DNA of 34,949 bases from Candidatus Saccharibacteria bacterium UBA3218 (GTDB taxonomy: Bacteria > Patescibacteriota > Saccharimonadia > Saccharimonadales > Saccharimonadaceae). Below, piece after piece: positions 1-7,548 of the stretch. Every line of letters starts with the position of its first letter. The stretch's first letter is position 1. The stretch is from NCBI GenBank assembly GCA_002363125.1, contig DEWE01000004.1:1-34949 (forward strand), read 5' to 3'. The position numbers were made by a program, and so were the translations under genes. The notes beneath the pieces were generated by a model. It was not told the origin of the DNA and did no database searches. It saw nothing but the letters and a program-made list of their open reading frames with translations.

Positions 1-1380
1 TATAAAACCAACCAAACAATACTCTTCTCTGTTAAACCAACTCTGTCTATGGATATATCTGGCGATCTTCTAATCAATAATCTAGTCCCTGGCTCATATG
101 CATATAGTAATGGTTTAGATATGACAGTCTCCTCTAACGCACAAAATGGTTTCTATGTACAGGCCACAGCTGGTTCACCAGACAATAATACAACTAGTCT
201 AATTAATACCTCCACAGGTGACAACTACGAAATATCTAGCATACCAGAAAACCCAGACATTGATGATATATCGGAAGCAGAAGATAATACATGGGGATTT
301 TATTACAATAATGATTGTGTACCAGGCTTTGATTCTGTTGATGAATATAATGGTTGGACGGCATTTACAGGTTTGCCACTAGACGGAGATAGTACTACTC
401 CGCCTGAAGTTATTTTTAATGCAGAGGACTATCATGGAACCTATGGCGGACATCAGCCTTTCTGCTTCAAGATCGGTGCCAAAGCTGGATCAGACCTACC
501 AAGTGGCATTTATTCTAATGTCATTAACTTCTATGCTATCTCACATCCAGTCTCAGACCTAGCAACCATTGAAGATGTAGAATACATGCAAGAATTCGCT
601 ACCATGAGTGAAGGAGAAAAAGCTATAATAAAAGCTTCCATGCAACCAGACAAACAATACATTATTAAAGACAATAGAGACGGAAAAGAATACTACATCG
701 CCAGATTAAAAGATGGCAATATCTGGATGACCCAAAATCTAGATCATAACATAGTAACAACAGAAAACTTCTATACTTCAGAAAACACTGATCTACCTTG
801 GGACTTCTCAGATCCAATTAATCCAACTCCAGGAGTCTGGGATCCTATAAGAGCTACATATGCTACTGGTGATCGTACTTGGGTTAAGTCTGGTCCAGAG
901 TCTTATGATCCAGGAAACTATTGTTGGAACGGTAGTACTCCTGGTTCGTATCATGCAATTTCATGTACTAGTGAGGACGCCAATAAACATTATGCTTTAG
1001 GCAATTATTATAACTGGAATGCAGCGGTGGCGGCAAATAGTATTAGTGATTTTACTAAAGAGGATAACGTTAATCAATCTATTTGTCCTGCTGGATGGAA
1101 GCTACCTAATGCACAAGGGGATTTGTCATATTCTGGTCTAGTTGAAACGCTAGCACTTACTAGCGGCACTAATGGCAATGTTCAAAATGATCCCGTATAT
1201 TTTGTTTATGGTGGACGTTGGACTGGTAGCAGAACTAGTGCAAATGGGTATTATGAATCTGCCTACTATAAATCAGGCAACACCACTGGTAGATTTTATT
1301 TCAGTATAACGCCAACTATAAGCCCAAGAGGCCTTGGGTCGCGTAGTGAGGGTTATTTCGTTCGTTGTGTAGCTAGATAG
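1..1380 (+). CDS. Surface protein with FISUMP domain (5'-truncated by window edge)
   Basis: The reading frame is open from base 1 and reads in frame into the ATG at 49, so that ATG is probably internal and the true start lies upstream. The visible 459 residues begin with a Ser/Thr/Asn/Gly-rich, probably beta-rich segment. The C-terminal half has the hallmarks of the Fibrobacter succinogenes major paralogous domain: an RDGKEYYIARL-type strand, then DGNIWMTQNL, GNYYNWNAA, a CPAGWKLP motif, and a final GYFVRCV. Cysteines are sparse and lie where disulfides would suit an extracellular domain. Proteins of this type are large, multi-copy surface proteins in Saccharibacteria (established for the family). 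No membrane anchor is visible at the C-terminus, so export would depend on an unseen N-terminal signal. The ligand is unknown. The gene ends 65 bp before sbcB. Confidence 0.85.
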   Translation, partial: YKTNQTILFSVKPTLSMDISGDLLINNLVPGSYAYSNGLDMTVSSNAQNGFYVQATAGSPDNNTTSLINTSTGDNYEISSIPENPDIDDISEAEDNTWGFYYNNDCVPGFDSVDEYNGWTAFTGLPLDGDSTTPPEVIFNAEDYHGTYGGHQPFCFKIGAKAGSDLPSGIYSNVINFYAISHPVSDLATIEDVEYMQEFATMSEGEKAIIKASMQPDKQYIIKDNRDGKEYYIARLKDGNIWMTQNLDHNIVTTENFYTSENTDLPWDFSDPINPTPGVWDPIRATYATGDRTWVKSGPESYDPGNYCWNGSTPGSYHAISCTSEDANKHYALGNYYNWNAAVAANSISDFTKEDNVNQSICPAGWKLPNAQGDLSYSGLVETLALTSGTNGNVQNDPVYFVYGGRWTGSRTSANGYYESAYYKSGNTTGRFYFSITPTISPRGLGSRSEGYFVRCVAR

Positions 1381-1445
1381 TGGTTAAATATTTAGCGATG
1401 GTTGAACATTGTTGTGGTATATGATATATAGGTGGGGAGGTAATT

Positions 1446-2879
1446 ATGAATGGGAAGACGTTTTTCTTTTATGATTTAGAAACTTCTGGGCTGAGTGCTA
1501 GGGAGGACCGCGTGATGCAGTTTGCTGGGCAGAGGACCAATTTAAATTTAGAACCAATTGGTGAGCCGGTGAATATTTTGATAAAGATGACAGAGGATGC
1601 TTTACCGAATCCAACTGCAATTATGGTGACAAAAATTACTCCACAAGAGACTTTGAGGGATGGCATTACGGAGGCGGAGTTCGCAAAGTATGTGACTGAA
1701 GAGATTTTTGTACCAAATACTATAGCGGTAGGGTATAATACCGTGCGATTTGATGATGAGTTTATGCGGGCACTTTTTTGGCGGAATTTTTATGATCCTT
1801 ATGAGTGGGAATGGAAAGATGGACGGAGTCGTTGGGATATATTAGATGTAGTGCGCCTCACTCGCGCGCTTCGTCCAGAAGGTATTAACTGGCCATTTAC
1901 AGAAGACGGTAAAGCTACGAATCGACTAGAATTAATTACCAAATTGAATGGCGTATCACACGAACATGCACATGATGCGCTTTCTGATGTATATGCGACA
2001 ATTGCGGTGGCGAAATTAATTCGCGATAAACAACCAGAGTTGTTTGAATTTTTACTAAAAATGCGCGATAAAAATGAAATTAAGAAATTAGTGAATTTAG
2101 ATAACAAAAAACCATTTGTTTATGCATCTGGCAGATACTCATCTGAATTTAATAAAACAACCGTCGCTTTTCCACTCACTAGTGGACAAAATGGGAATGT
2201 ATTAGTATATGATTTAAGATACAACTTAGAAGAGGTTTTGAAACAGGACCCTCAGGAGAGCGTTTTGCGCGGGGCGTCTCACGACGCTCCGGCTGCACTA
2301 CGCTTTTACTCTCCTTCGGGTCCTGTTTCTAAAACCTTATTCCCGGTGGTCAAAGAATTATGTTTTAACAAGTGTCCAGCCGTAGCGCCACTTGGGGTGT
2401 TGGAAAAAAGCGATGGTTGGAAAAAGATTGGTTTGAATAAAGAAGAAGTCGAGAAAAATTTGCAAATTTTACTTTCTCATCCAGAATTTGCGGAAATGGT
2501 GCGAAGCGAATATGAAAATCGTCTGGAATTTCCTCCGGCAGTGGAGCCAGAAGCGGCGCTTTATGATGGATTTTTAAATGATAGGGATAAAATTAAAGTG
2601 GCTGCAGTAAGAAATGCAGACGAGAATAAATTGGCTGATTTTCATCCGGACTTTATCGACGAAAGATTGCCAGAACTATTATTACATTATAAAGGGCGAA
2701 ATTTTCCAAAGAGTTTAAGTGAAAGTGAAAGTAGGAAATGGGAAGAATATCGCAAGGCGAGACTAGAAAGGATGGCGTCGAAATTTTTGGCAGAACTTGA
2801 GAAAGTTTATGAAAAAGATGAATATGTTGGTGAAGAGTTGAAATTGTATTTTGAAAGTATTTTGGCGGAAGATTATTAA
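1446..2879 (+). CDS. sbcB: Exodeoxyribonuclease I
   Basis: This is a 477-residue 3'-5' single-strand DNA exonuclease used in recombination and mismatch repair, similar along its whole length to E. coli ExoI (about 475 aa). The DEDDh active site is visible: Asp10 and Glu12 in DLET, Asp103 in the VRFDDE motif, and His176 and Asp181 in HAHDALSD. The SH3-like and helical C-terminal domains follow, with conserved FNKCP near residue 309 and YDGFL and RNFP motifs near the end. Residues about 263-297 are encoded by a GC-rich palindrome, described separately. They fall in the linker after a YDL strand, where the protein is roughly ten residues longer than E. coli ExoI as I recall it. A GGGGAGG Shine-Dalgarno sequence stands 5 nt before the ATG. 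Confidence 0.95.
   Translation: MNGKTFFFYDLETSGLSAREDRVMQFAGQRTNLNLEPIGEPVNILIKMTEDALPNPTAIMVTKITPQETLRDGITEAEFAKYVTEEIFVPNTIAVGYNTVRFDDEFMRALFWRNFYDPYEWEWKDGRSRWDILDVVRLTRALRPEGINWPFTEDGKATNRLELITKLNGVSHEHAHDALSDVYATIAVAKLIRDKQPELFEFLLKMRDKNEIKKLVNLDNKKPFVYASGRYSSEFNKTTVAFPLTSGQNGNVLVYDLRYNLEEVLKQDPQESVLRGASHDAPAALRFYSPSGPVSKTLFPVVKELCFNKCPAVAPLGVLEKSDGWKKIGLNKEEVEKNLQILLSHPEFAEMVRSEYENRLEFPPAVEPEAALYDGFLNDRDKIKVAAVRNADENKLADFHPDFIDERLPELLLHYKGRNFPKSLSESESRKWEEYRKARLERMASKFLAELEKVYEKDEYVGEELKLYFESILAEDY
2233..2337. repeat. Long imperfect palindrome inside sbcB
   Basis: The outer arms AGGTTTT-G-AAACAGGACCC (2233-2251) and GGGTCCTGTTT-CT-AAAACCT (2318-2337) are complementary apart from a one-base bulge. 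A second helix pairs GGAGAG (2255-2260) with CTCTCC (2309-2314). The tip pairs GGGGCGTC (2271-2278) with GACGCTCC (2283-2290), with one G-U pair, around the loop TCAC. The segment is GC-rich compared with the AT-rich gene around it, and it stays open in the sbcB frame. This looks like a palindromic element inserted in frame. I saw no second copy in the window. Confidence 0.85.
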
Positions 2880-2912
2880 ACTTATGGTAAAATAGAATAA
2901 AGAAAGGGTGGT

Positions 2913-3827
2913 ATGGATAATAATAAAGTTATGATTGTGGGTACTGGCAATGTGGGGGCGAGTATTGCTTTTGCGCTTCTAAATCAGCGGACAGCGGTAA
3001 ATGAAATTATTTTGACTGATATTATCGCAAAAGATGCTGAGGGTGAAGCGATGGATCTCCGTGATGCTTTGGCTGTGGCGCCAAGTTATGTGAAGATTAG
3101 CAATGGCACTTATAAAGATGCGAAAGATTGTGATGTGGTAGTGATTACGGCCGGTGCGGCGCAAAAGCCTGGTGAAACTAGGATGGAGCTTTTGAAAAAG
3201 AATGTAAATATTCTTAAGGGTATGGTAGAGCAGATTATGGCGAGCGGGTTTAATGGAATATTTTTGGTGGTGACGAACCCGATGGATGTTTTAACATATT
3301 ATACGATGAAATTTTCTGGGCTTCCGGCTGAAAGAGTGATTGGCTCTGGTACGGTACTAGATTCTGCAAGATTAAGGCAAAGAATTGCGAATTATTTAAA
3401 CATAAATGCTAAGTCGGTAAATGCTTATCAGATTGGTGAACATGGAGACACGGAGCTTACATTATGGTCACTGGCGGATGCTGGTGGGCAAAAAGTGGCG
3501 GAGATGTTATCGCTTGACGTGAGAGATGGTATTTCGGACTTCGTACGCGATGAGGCATATGAAATTATCGAGAAAAAGGGTGCAACTTATTATGGTATCG
3601 CAACTTGTGTAGTAGCAATACTAAACTGCATATTAAATGATGAGATGCGGATAATGCCAGTATCGTCTTATGATGATTTTTCTGGCGTGAGCTTTGGTTT
3701 CCCGTCGGTGGTGGGACGAGAAGGCGTGATAAGGAGATTAGATCTCAAAATTTCGGAAAAGGAAGGATTGGCTCTACAAAAATCGATTAATACTTTGAAG
3801 AAAGCGATAAACTCTGTAAAAATTTAG
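2913..3827 (+). CDS. ldh: L-lactate dehydrogenase
   Basis: This 304-residue NAD-dependent enzyme reduces pyruvate to lactate and regenerates NAD+ in a fermentative cell. It has the Rossmann motif GTGNVG (10-15) and NAD-ribose Asp36. The mobile loop reads AGAAQKPGETR, with Gln84 at the position that distinguishes lactate from malate dehydrogenase (malate enzymes have Arg). Arg90, Asn122, the DSARLR motif with Arg153, and catalytic His177 in GEHGD are present. Length is typical of the family. An extended -10 box (TATGGTAAAAT, 2883-2893) and a Shine-Dalgarno-like AAAGGGTGG precede the ATG, giving a leader of about 13 nt. Because this family shares a fold with malate dehydrogenase, the assignment rests mainly on Gln84. 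Confidence 0.93.
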   Translation: MDNNKVMIVGTGNVGASIAFALLNQRTAVNEIILTDIIAKDAEGEAMDLRDALAVAPSYVKISNGTYKDAKDCDVVVITAGAAQKPGETRMELLKKNVNILKGMVEQIMASGFNGIFLVVTNPMDVLTYYTMKFSGLPAERVIGSGTVLDSARLRQRIANYLNINAKSVNAYQIGEHGDTELTLWSLADAGGQKVAEMLSLDVRDGISDFVRDEAYEIIEKKGATYYGIATCVVAILNCILNDEMRIMPVSSYDDFSGVSFGFPSVVGREGVIRRLDLKISEKEGLALQKSINTLKKAINSVKI

Positions 3828-3835
3828 CCATAAAC

Positions 3836-3864
3836 TTGATAAATTTAAGCATTAGCGTTAAAAT
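3836..3864 (+). promoter_or_regulatory. Promoter for the Pro/Ala-rich membrane protein gene
   Basis: TTGATA (3836-3841) and TAAAAT (3859-3864) are separated by 17 bp, just after the ldh stop. The predicted transcript carries a leader of about 40 nt with AAGGAA before the ATG at 3911. Confidence 0.6.
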
Positions 3865-3910
3865 TTAATAAGAATTCTAGAATAAATTTTAAAAAAGGAA
3901 TAATTATAAA

Positions 3911-4804
3911 ATGGATCCAACAACTAACCCTACACCAACACCTAATCCGGTGCCTGCGCCAGCGCCGAGTGTTCCTCCAGTAAATCCAGCGCAATCAGCA
4001 GCGCCAGCGCCGTCAGCTGTACCAGTCAATCCTGCAGTGCCGGCTGCTCCAACTATTCCTACGCCAGTTAATCCGATTATTAACCCAAAGCCGGCAATGA
4101 GTTCTAGCAGTCTAAATGGCGTATCCGCTACTGATCCTATCATGAAGCCAGAGCCTGCTCCAGCTCCGGATCCTGTAGAACAAGAGTTAAATGCTCCAAT
4201 GAAAGCGGCTGCTCCAGTGCCAGGATCTATTGGTTCAGCAGTATCTGGCCCGGAGGCAGCAGCAGAGCCGGCAGCTACCACGGAAGTTCCGGCATCTCCA
4301 GAAGCTACGATTGCAGATGTTCCTCTTGCGGGAATAGCTGGGTCTACTCCAAGTGTTTCGTTTAATGATCCTGCTACTCAGCCGGACACGAATGAATCTA
4401 CAGAGGTTGCCAAGCCAGAAAAGAAAAAGACCAGCAAAAACACATTAATTGCGTTAGTTGTTGTGGCTTTTATGGTGGTGATTGCGCTTGCAGTAGTACT
4501 TGTTATGCAGTTAATGGCTCCGACTGAACCAACTAAACCGGCTAATCCAACTCCAGTTCCAGTGGTTAATGAAAATGTGGAAGAGGAAGTAGTCGAAGAA
4601 GACGATAAGACTACTAATAAAAATGATACTGATACTGATACTGATACCGAAAAAGATACAACTACTAATGCTGATGATACTAAAACTGATAGTACTGATA
4701 TAGAAACCGAAACTAAAACAGATGCAGAAACTGAAAGTGGCGCCGATAAGAATGAGTCCAGTACGAATACAAGTGATTCTACTGACGTTGACGCTGGTGA
4801 ATAG
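3911..4804 (+). CDS. Single-pass membrane protein with low-complexity flanks, unknown function
   Basis: I do not recognise this 297-residue protein. Residues 1-165 are rich in Pro, Ala, Val and Asn (PTPTPNPVPAPAP-like runs), followed by a basic patch (EKKKTSK, 170-176). A single hydrophobic helix covers 178-202. The remaining 95 residues are very acidic and Thr/Asp-rich, including a short DTDTDTD run encoded by repeated GATACT units (4625-4648). The basic patch before the helix suggests that the Pro-rich part is cytoplasmic and the acidic tail is outside, but orientation is inferred. Composition resembles wall- or surface-spanning linkers rather than an enzyme. The start has an AAGGAA ribosome-binding site. 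The metG promoter overlaps its 3' end. Confidence 0.85.
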   Translation: MDPTTNPTPTPNPVPAPAPSVPPVNPAQSAAPAPSAVPVNPAVPAAPTIPTPVNPIINPKPAMSSSSLNGVSATDPIMKPEPAPAPDPVEQELNAPMKAAAPVPGSIGSAVSGPEAAAEPAATTEVPASPEATIADVPLAGIAGSTPSVSFNDPATQPDTNESTEVAKPEKKKTSKNTLIALVVVAFMVVIALAVVLVMQLMAPTEPTKPANPTPVPVVNENVEEEVVEEDDKTTNKNDTDTDTDTEKDTTTNADDTKTDSTDIETETKTDAETESGADKNESSTNTSDSTDVDAGE

Positions 4805-4816
4805 ATATTGTAAAAT
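4788..4816 (+). promoter_or_regulatory. Leaderless promoter of metG
   Basis: TTGACG (4788-4793), a 17-bp spacer, and TAAAAT (4811-4816). Exactly six bases separate the -10 box from the metG ATG at 4823, so the predicted first transcribed base is the A of the start codon. There is no Shine-Dalgarno sequence. Confidence 0.65.
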
Positions 4817-4822
4817 ATATTT

Positions 4823-6238
4823 ATGAATAAAACTTATATAACTACGGCTATACCGTATGTAAATGGTGTGCCTCATATTGGGCATGCGATGGATTATTGT
4901 TTAGCAGATGTTTTTGCCAGGTATCATAGATTACTCGGTGACGAAGTGAGGCTTCAAGCTGGCGTGGATGAGCATGGCAATAAAATTTATCAGAAGTCTG
5001 AAGAGCTGGGCTTATCCGTGGAAGATTACGTAAATGGAAATACTAAAAAATTCAAGGATTTTATTGCAAAACTTAACATTTCTTATACTGATTTTATTAG
5101 GACTACAGATAGCGATCATCAGCGTAGATGTCAAGAGATCTGGCGGAGATTAGCAGATCATATATATAAAGCAAAATATGAAGGTTGGTATTGTTCTGGT
5201 TGCGAGAGATTTATTACGCAAAAAGAGTGTGACGAGAATGGCGGAATTTGCCCTGATCATCAAAAACCTTATGAAGAATTAGAAGAAGAGAATTACTATT
5301 TTAGAATTTCCGATTTTAAGGATCGAATTCGTGAGGCGATTGAATCTGAAGAAATGCTAATATTGCCGGAATTTCGTAAAAAGGAAATGTTGAAACTACT
5401 TGAGGATTCTCCGGATGTGTCAATTTCTCGTTCTGTTGAGCATTTGACTTGGGGAGTACCAGTGCCTGGTGATGAAACACAAGTGATGTATGTTTGGATG
5501 GATGCACTATCTAACTATATTACAGTTCTGGGTTATCCAGACGAAGATATAAAAGATTGGTGGCCGGCTGCTGCTCAATTTGTTGGTAAAGATATTCTGA
5601 GATTTCATGCAATTATTTGGCCGGCAATTTTGCTAGGTTTGGGTTTACCGCTCCCGAGAGTGATTTTATCGCATGGTTTTGTTTTATCGAATGGTCAGAA
5701 GATGTCAAAATCAATTGGTAATGTAGTTGATCCGGTGGAAGTGATAGATAAATATGGGCTTAATGCGTTTAGATATTATTTCTTAAGACACATAGACACG
5801 TTTGTAGATTCAGACTTCACATGGGAAAAATTCGAAAGCGCCTACAATAATGAGCTTGCCAATGATCTTGGCAATTTGGTTCAACGGCTTGCTACTATGG
5901 CAAAAAAGAATGGTATTAAATTAGAAAAACAACCAACTTTTGAATTTGATAATAAATATAAAGAATTGATGGATAAATTTGAATTTTCGAAAGCCTTTGA
6001 TTTTGTTTGGGAAAAAGTGCAAAGTTTGAATAAGCGAATCGATGACGAAAAACCATGGATTTTAGCAAAAAATGGCGAGAAAGAAAAGCTGGAAGAATGT
6101 TTGAATGGAATAATTGATGATTTATTGAATACGAATTATATGCTGAGTCCTTTTATTCCTGATACTACGGAAAAGATTTTTGAGGTTTTTGATGGTGAAA
6201 TTAACCCACCCTCTACGCCACTCTTTCCGAAGAATTAA
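4823..6238 (+). CDS. metG: Methionyl-tRNA synthetase
   Basis: This class I synthetase charges tRNA-Met in the cytoplasm. It has a HIGH signature at residues 18-21 (PHIGH), a connective-peptide zinc knuckle with Cys124, Cys127, Cys136, Cys143 and His146, and the KMSKS loop at 293-297. An anticodon-binding helical domain follows. At 471 residues it is a short form without the C-terminal tRNA-binding (EMAP-like) extension seen in many bacterial MetRS. The start is supported by the perfectly placed upstream promoter, which implies a leaderless message. It ends at a strong terminator shared with the convergent aquaporin-family gene. Confidence 0.97.
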   Translation: MNKTYITTAIPYVNGVPHIGHAMDYCLADVFARYHRLLGDEVRLQAGVDEHGNKIYQKSEELGLSVEDYVNGNTKKFKDFIAKLNISYTDFIRTTDSDHQRRCQEIWRRLADHIYKAKYEGWYCSGCERFITQKECDENGGICPDHQKPYEELEEENYYFRISDFKDRIREAIESEEMLILPEFRKKEMLKLLEDSPDVSISRSVEHLTWGVPVPGDETQVMYVWMDALSNYITVLGYPDEDIKDWWPAAAQFVGKDILRFHAIIWPAILLGLGLPLPRVILSHGFVLSNGQKMSKSIGNVVDPVEVIDKYGLNAFRYYFLRHIDTFVDSDFTWEKFESAYNNELANDLGNLVQRLATMAKKNGIKLEKQPTFEFDNKYKELMDKFEFSKAFDFVWEKVQSLNKRIDDEKPWILAKNGEKEKLEECLNGIIDDLLNTNYMLSPFIPDTTEKIFEVFDGEINPPSTPLFPKN

Positions 6239-6266
6239 AAAATAACCCCTTGCGGGGTTATTTTTT
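6237..6266. terminator. Bidirectional terminator between metG and the aquaporin-family gene
   Basis: A perfect 13-bp stem, AAAAAATAACCCC (6237-6249) with GGGGTTATTTTTT (6254-6266), surrounds the loop TTGC. A-tract and T-tract flank it, so it can work for both converging genes. Confidence 0.92.
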
Positions 6267-6274
6267 AATTAAGA

Positions 6275-7192
6275 TTAATCTTCTAACAACTTTTTAGCAA
6301 AGTCCGAAAGATAGAAACCAATTACGCCGCCGATCATTGGAATGAGGGCATAAATTGACAAGGCTTGGCAGATGCCGCCAAGAACTTCGCCAAAGTTTTC
6401 GCCAGCTTGTGGGAAAATTTGCATCATCAATGCCACTGCTGGGTTGAAGATAAAGTTGCTACTTAGACCTAGAAAAGCTATAGAAACTACGTAGCCGATA
6501 ACTACTGCAAGAGCCATACCGCCTGCTACAACTGCTGCGAAAGTAAATGCACTGCGTTTGTATTCGATAGCACGAGCAAAGAAGAAGCCGATGATGGCTG
6601 CTCCGAGTAACTCTACCATGGTGACCATCCAGAAGCTACCCTCAGCTACGGTTGCCATAGTTGGGACATCATAGGATGCTAAGTCGCCACCAGCAAGATG
6701 GAACCCATTAAAGATTAACCAGCCAAGCCAGGCACCGATGACTTCTGCAACGATATACATGATGCCACGTACTACTGACATACGACGAGATGCCATCATA
6801 CCAACTGTGACGATTGGATTAAGACAGGCGCCTGAGAACGCGTAGACTGCTACTAATATTGCAATTACTGCAAAAGCGTAGGTTGCGATACTGGCGATAC
6901 CCATAAGGGAAAGTGTAATTAGTAGTAGCGCTAGGAGCATAGTACCAATAACTTCGCCTAGTAATGCACCATAGAATTTGCGATTTTTGAAGATTGTGAG
7001 AATGCTTTCATTTTCTTCATATTTCTTTGCGAAGAATCCTGCAAAGCAAGATTTTTTTGCTTTTGTTTTTTCCACCGTTTTAGTTTTAGGAGCCTCGATT
7101 TCTGACTTTTTGACAGGTTTCGCGGCAGTTGCCCCCTTTGTCGGTTTAGTCTTAGTAGACTTTGTCGACGAATTCGACTTTTTAGTCGCCAT
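6275..7192 (-). CDS. Aquaporin/glycerol-facilitator family (MIP) channel, atypical
   Basis: This 305-residue polytopic membrane protein has about six hydrophobic helices between residues 74 and 298 and the MIP internal repeat. The first half-helix motif reads SGACLNPIVTV, with Asn-Pro-Ile (125-127) in place of Asn-Pro-Ala. The second reads FNPAVAL, with a proper NPA (250-252) but Val253 where nearly all MIP channels have the selectivity-filter Arg. A 65-residue N-terminal tail rich in Lys, Thr and Ala is presumably cytoplasmic. Helix pattern and the two NP motifs support the family. The substrate cannot be deduced and may not be water or glycerol. Translation starts after a textbook AAAGGAGGT site, in contrast to leaderless neighbours. 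Confidence 0.88.
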   Translation of the reverse strand: MATKKSNSSTKSTKTKPTKGATAAKPVKKSEIEAPKTKTVEKTKAKKSCFAGFFAKKYEENESILTIFKNRKFYGALLGEVIGTMLLALLLITLSLMGIASIATYAFAVIAILVAVYAFSGACLNPIVTVGMMASRRMSVVRGIMYIVAEVIGAWLGWLIFNGFHLAGGDLASYDVPTMATVAEGSFWMVTMVELLGAAIIGFFFARAIEYKRSAFTFAAVVAGGMALAVVIGYVVSIAFLGLSSNFIFNPAVALMMQIFPQAGENFGEVLGGICQALSIYALIPMIGGVIGFYLSDFAKKLLED

Positions 7193-7222
7193 TTGTGACC
7201 TCCTTTAATAATGTTCTATGTA

Positions 7223-7250
7223 ATTATAGCATGGTTTTATGTGATATAAT
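7223..7250. promoter_or_regulatory. Divergent extended -10 promoters
   Basis: On the minus strand TATAAT (complement of 7223-7228), preceded by TGC, should drive the aquaporin-family gene with a leader of about 25 nt. On the plus strand TGATATAAT (7242-7250) should drive the small membrane protein at 7279. Neither has a good -35 element, so both depend on the TGn extension. Confidence 0.55.
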
Positions 7251-7278
7251 AAAAAATAAGAATTATTTAGGAAAAATT

Positions 7279-7518
7279 ATGGGCGTAATAGTAAATAAAA
7301 ATGATCAACAAAATGACGAACTTTCCAGAAGAATTAGTGCTGATCTGCGCGAGAAAGCATTGAAAAGTTCCGGAGTGTTAGATGATGAAGAGACTCCAGA
7401 TTTTGCAGAAGATTCTGAATACATAAAAGATTTTAAGAAAACTGGAAGATTTGGCTGGGTTTGGGTAGTGTTAATTGTTCTAGCAATTATTTCTATTATT
7501 TTGATTGTAATGTTATAA
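7279..7518 (+). CDS. Small tail-anchored membrane protein, unknown function
   Basis: This is a 79-residue protein beginning MGVIVNKNDQ. A longer in-frame ATG at 7195 is rejected because it lies upstream of the promoter at 7242-7250. The first 54 residues are hydrophilic, mostly acidic with some basic clusters, and the last 22 form one hydrophobic helix starting at GWVWVVLIVL and ending at the C-terminus. This suggests a tail-anchored protein facing the cytoplasm. A weak AGGA site precedes the start. It lies 30 bp upstream of the large membrane protein gene at 7549, so a functional link is possible but unproven. I do not recognise the family. Confidence 0.8.
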   Translation: MGVIVNKNDQQNDELSRRISADLREKALKSSGVLDDEETPDFAEDSEYIKDFKKTGRFGWVWVVLIVLAIISIILIVML

Positions 7519-7535
7519 AAAAGTGCGTTTTGTTG

Positions 7536-7541
7536 TATAAT
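7536..7541 (+). promoter_or_regulatory. Leaderless -10 box of the 1025-residue protein gene
   Basis: TATAAT ends seven bases before the ATG at 7549. The -35 region (TTATAA, 7513-7518, 17 bp upstream) is poor. No ribosome-binding site fits between the box and the start. Confidence 0.55.
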
Positions 7542-7548
7542 ATATATT

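Noticed and set aside
1402..1430. TTGAAC-17-TATATA as an sbcB promoter
   Set aside because: The implied start would fall inside the Shine-Dalgarno sequence, so a functional leader would be cut. A promoter elsewhere is more likely.
3904..4281. Gly/Ala-rich 125-residue reading frame on the minus strand
   Set aside because: It is the antisense shadow of the Pro/Ala-rich gene at 3911-4804. It has no ribosome-binding site or promoter.
4625..4648. Tandem GATACT-like repeats
   Set aside because: They only encode a short Asp/Thr run in a low-complexity tail. There are too few units to suggest a phase-variable tract or array.
7195..7278. Longer start for the small tail-anchored protein
   Set aside because: The upstream part lies before the predicted promoter and covers the ribosome-binding site of the divergent gene.
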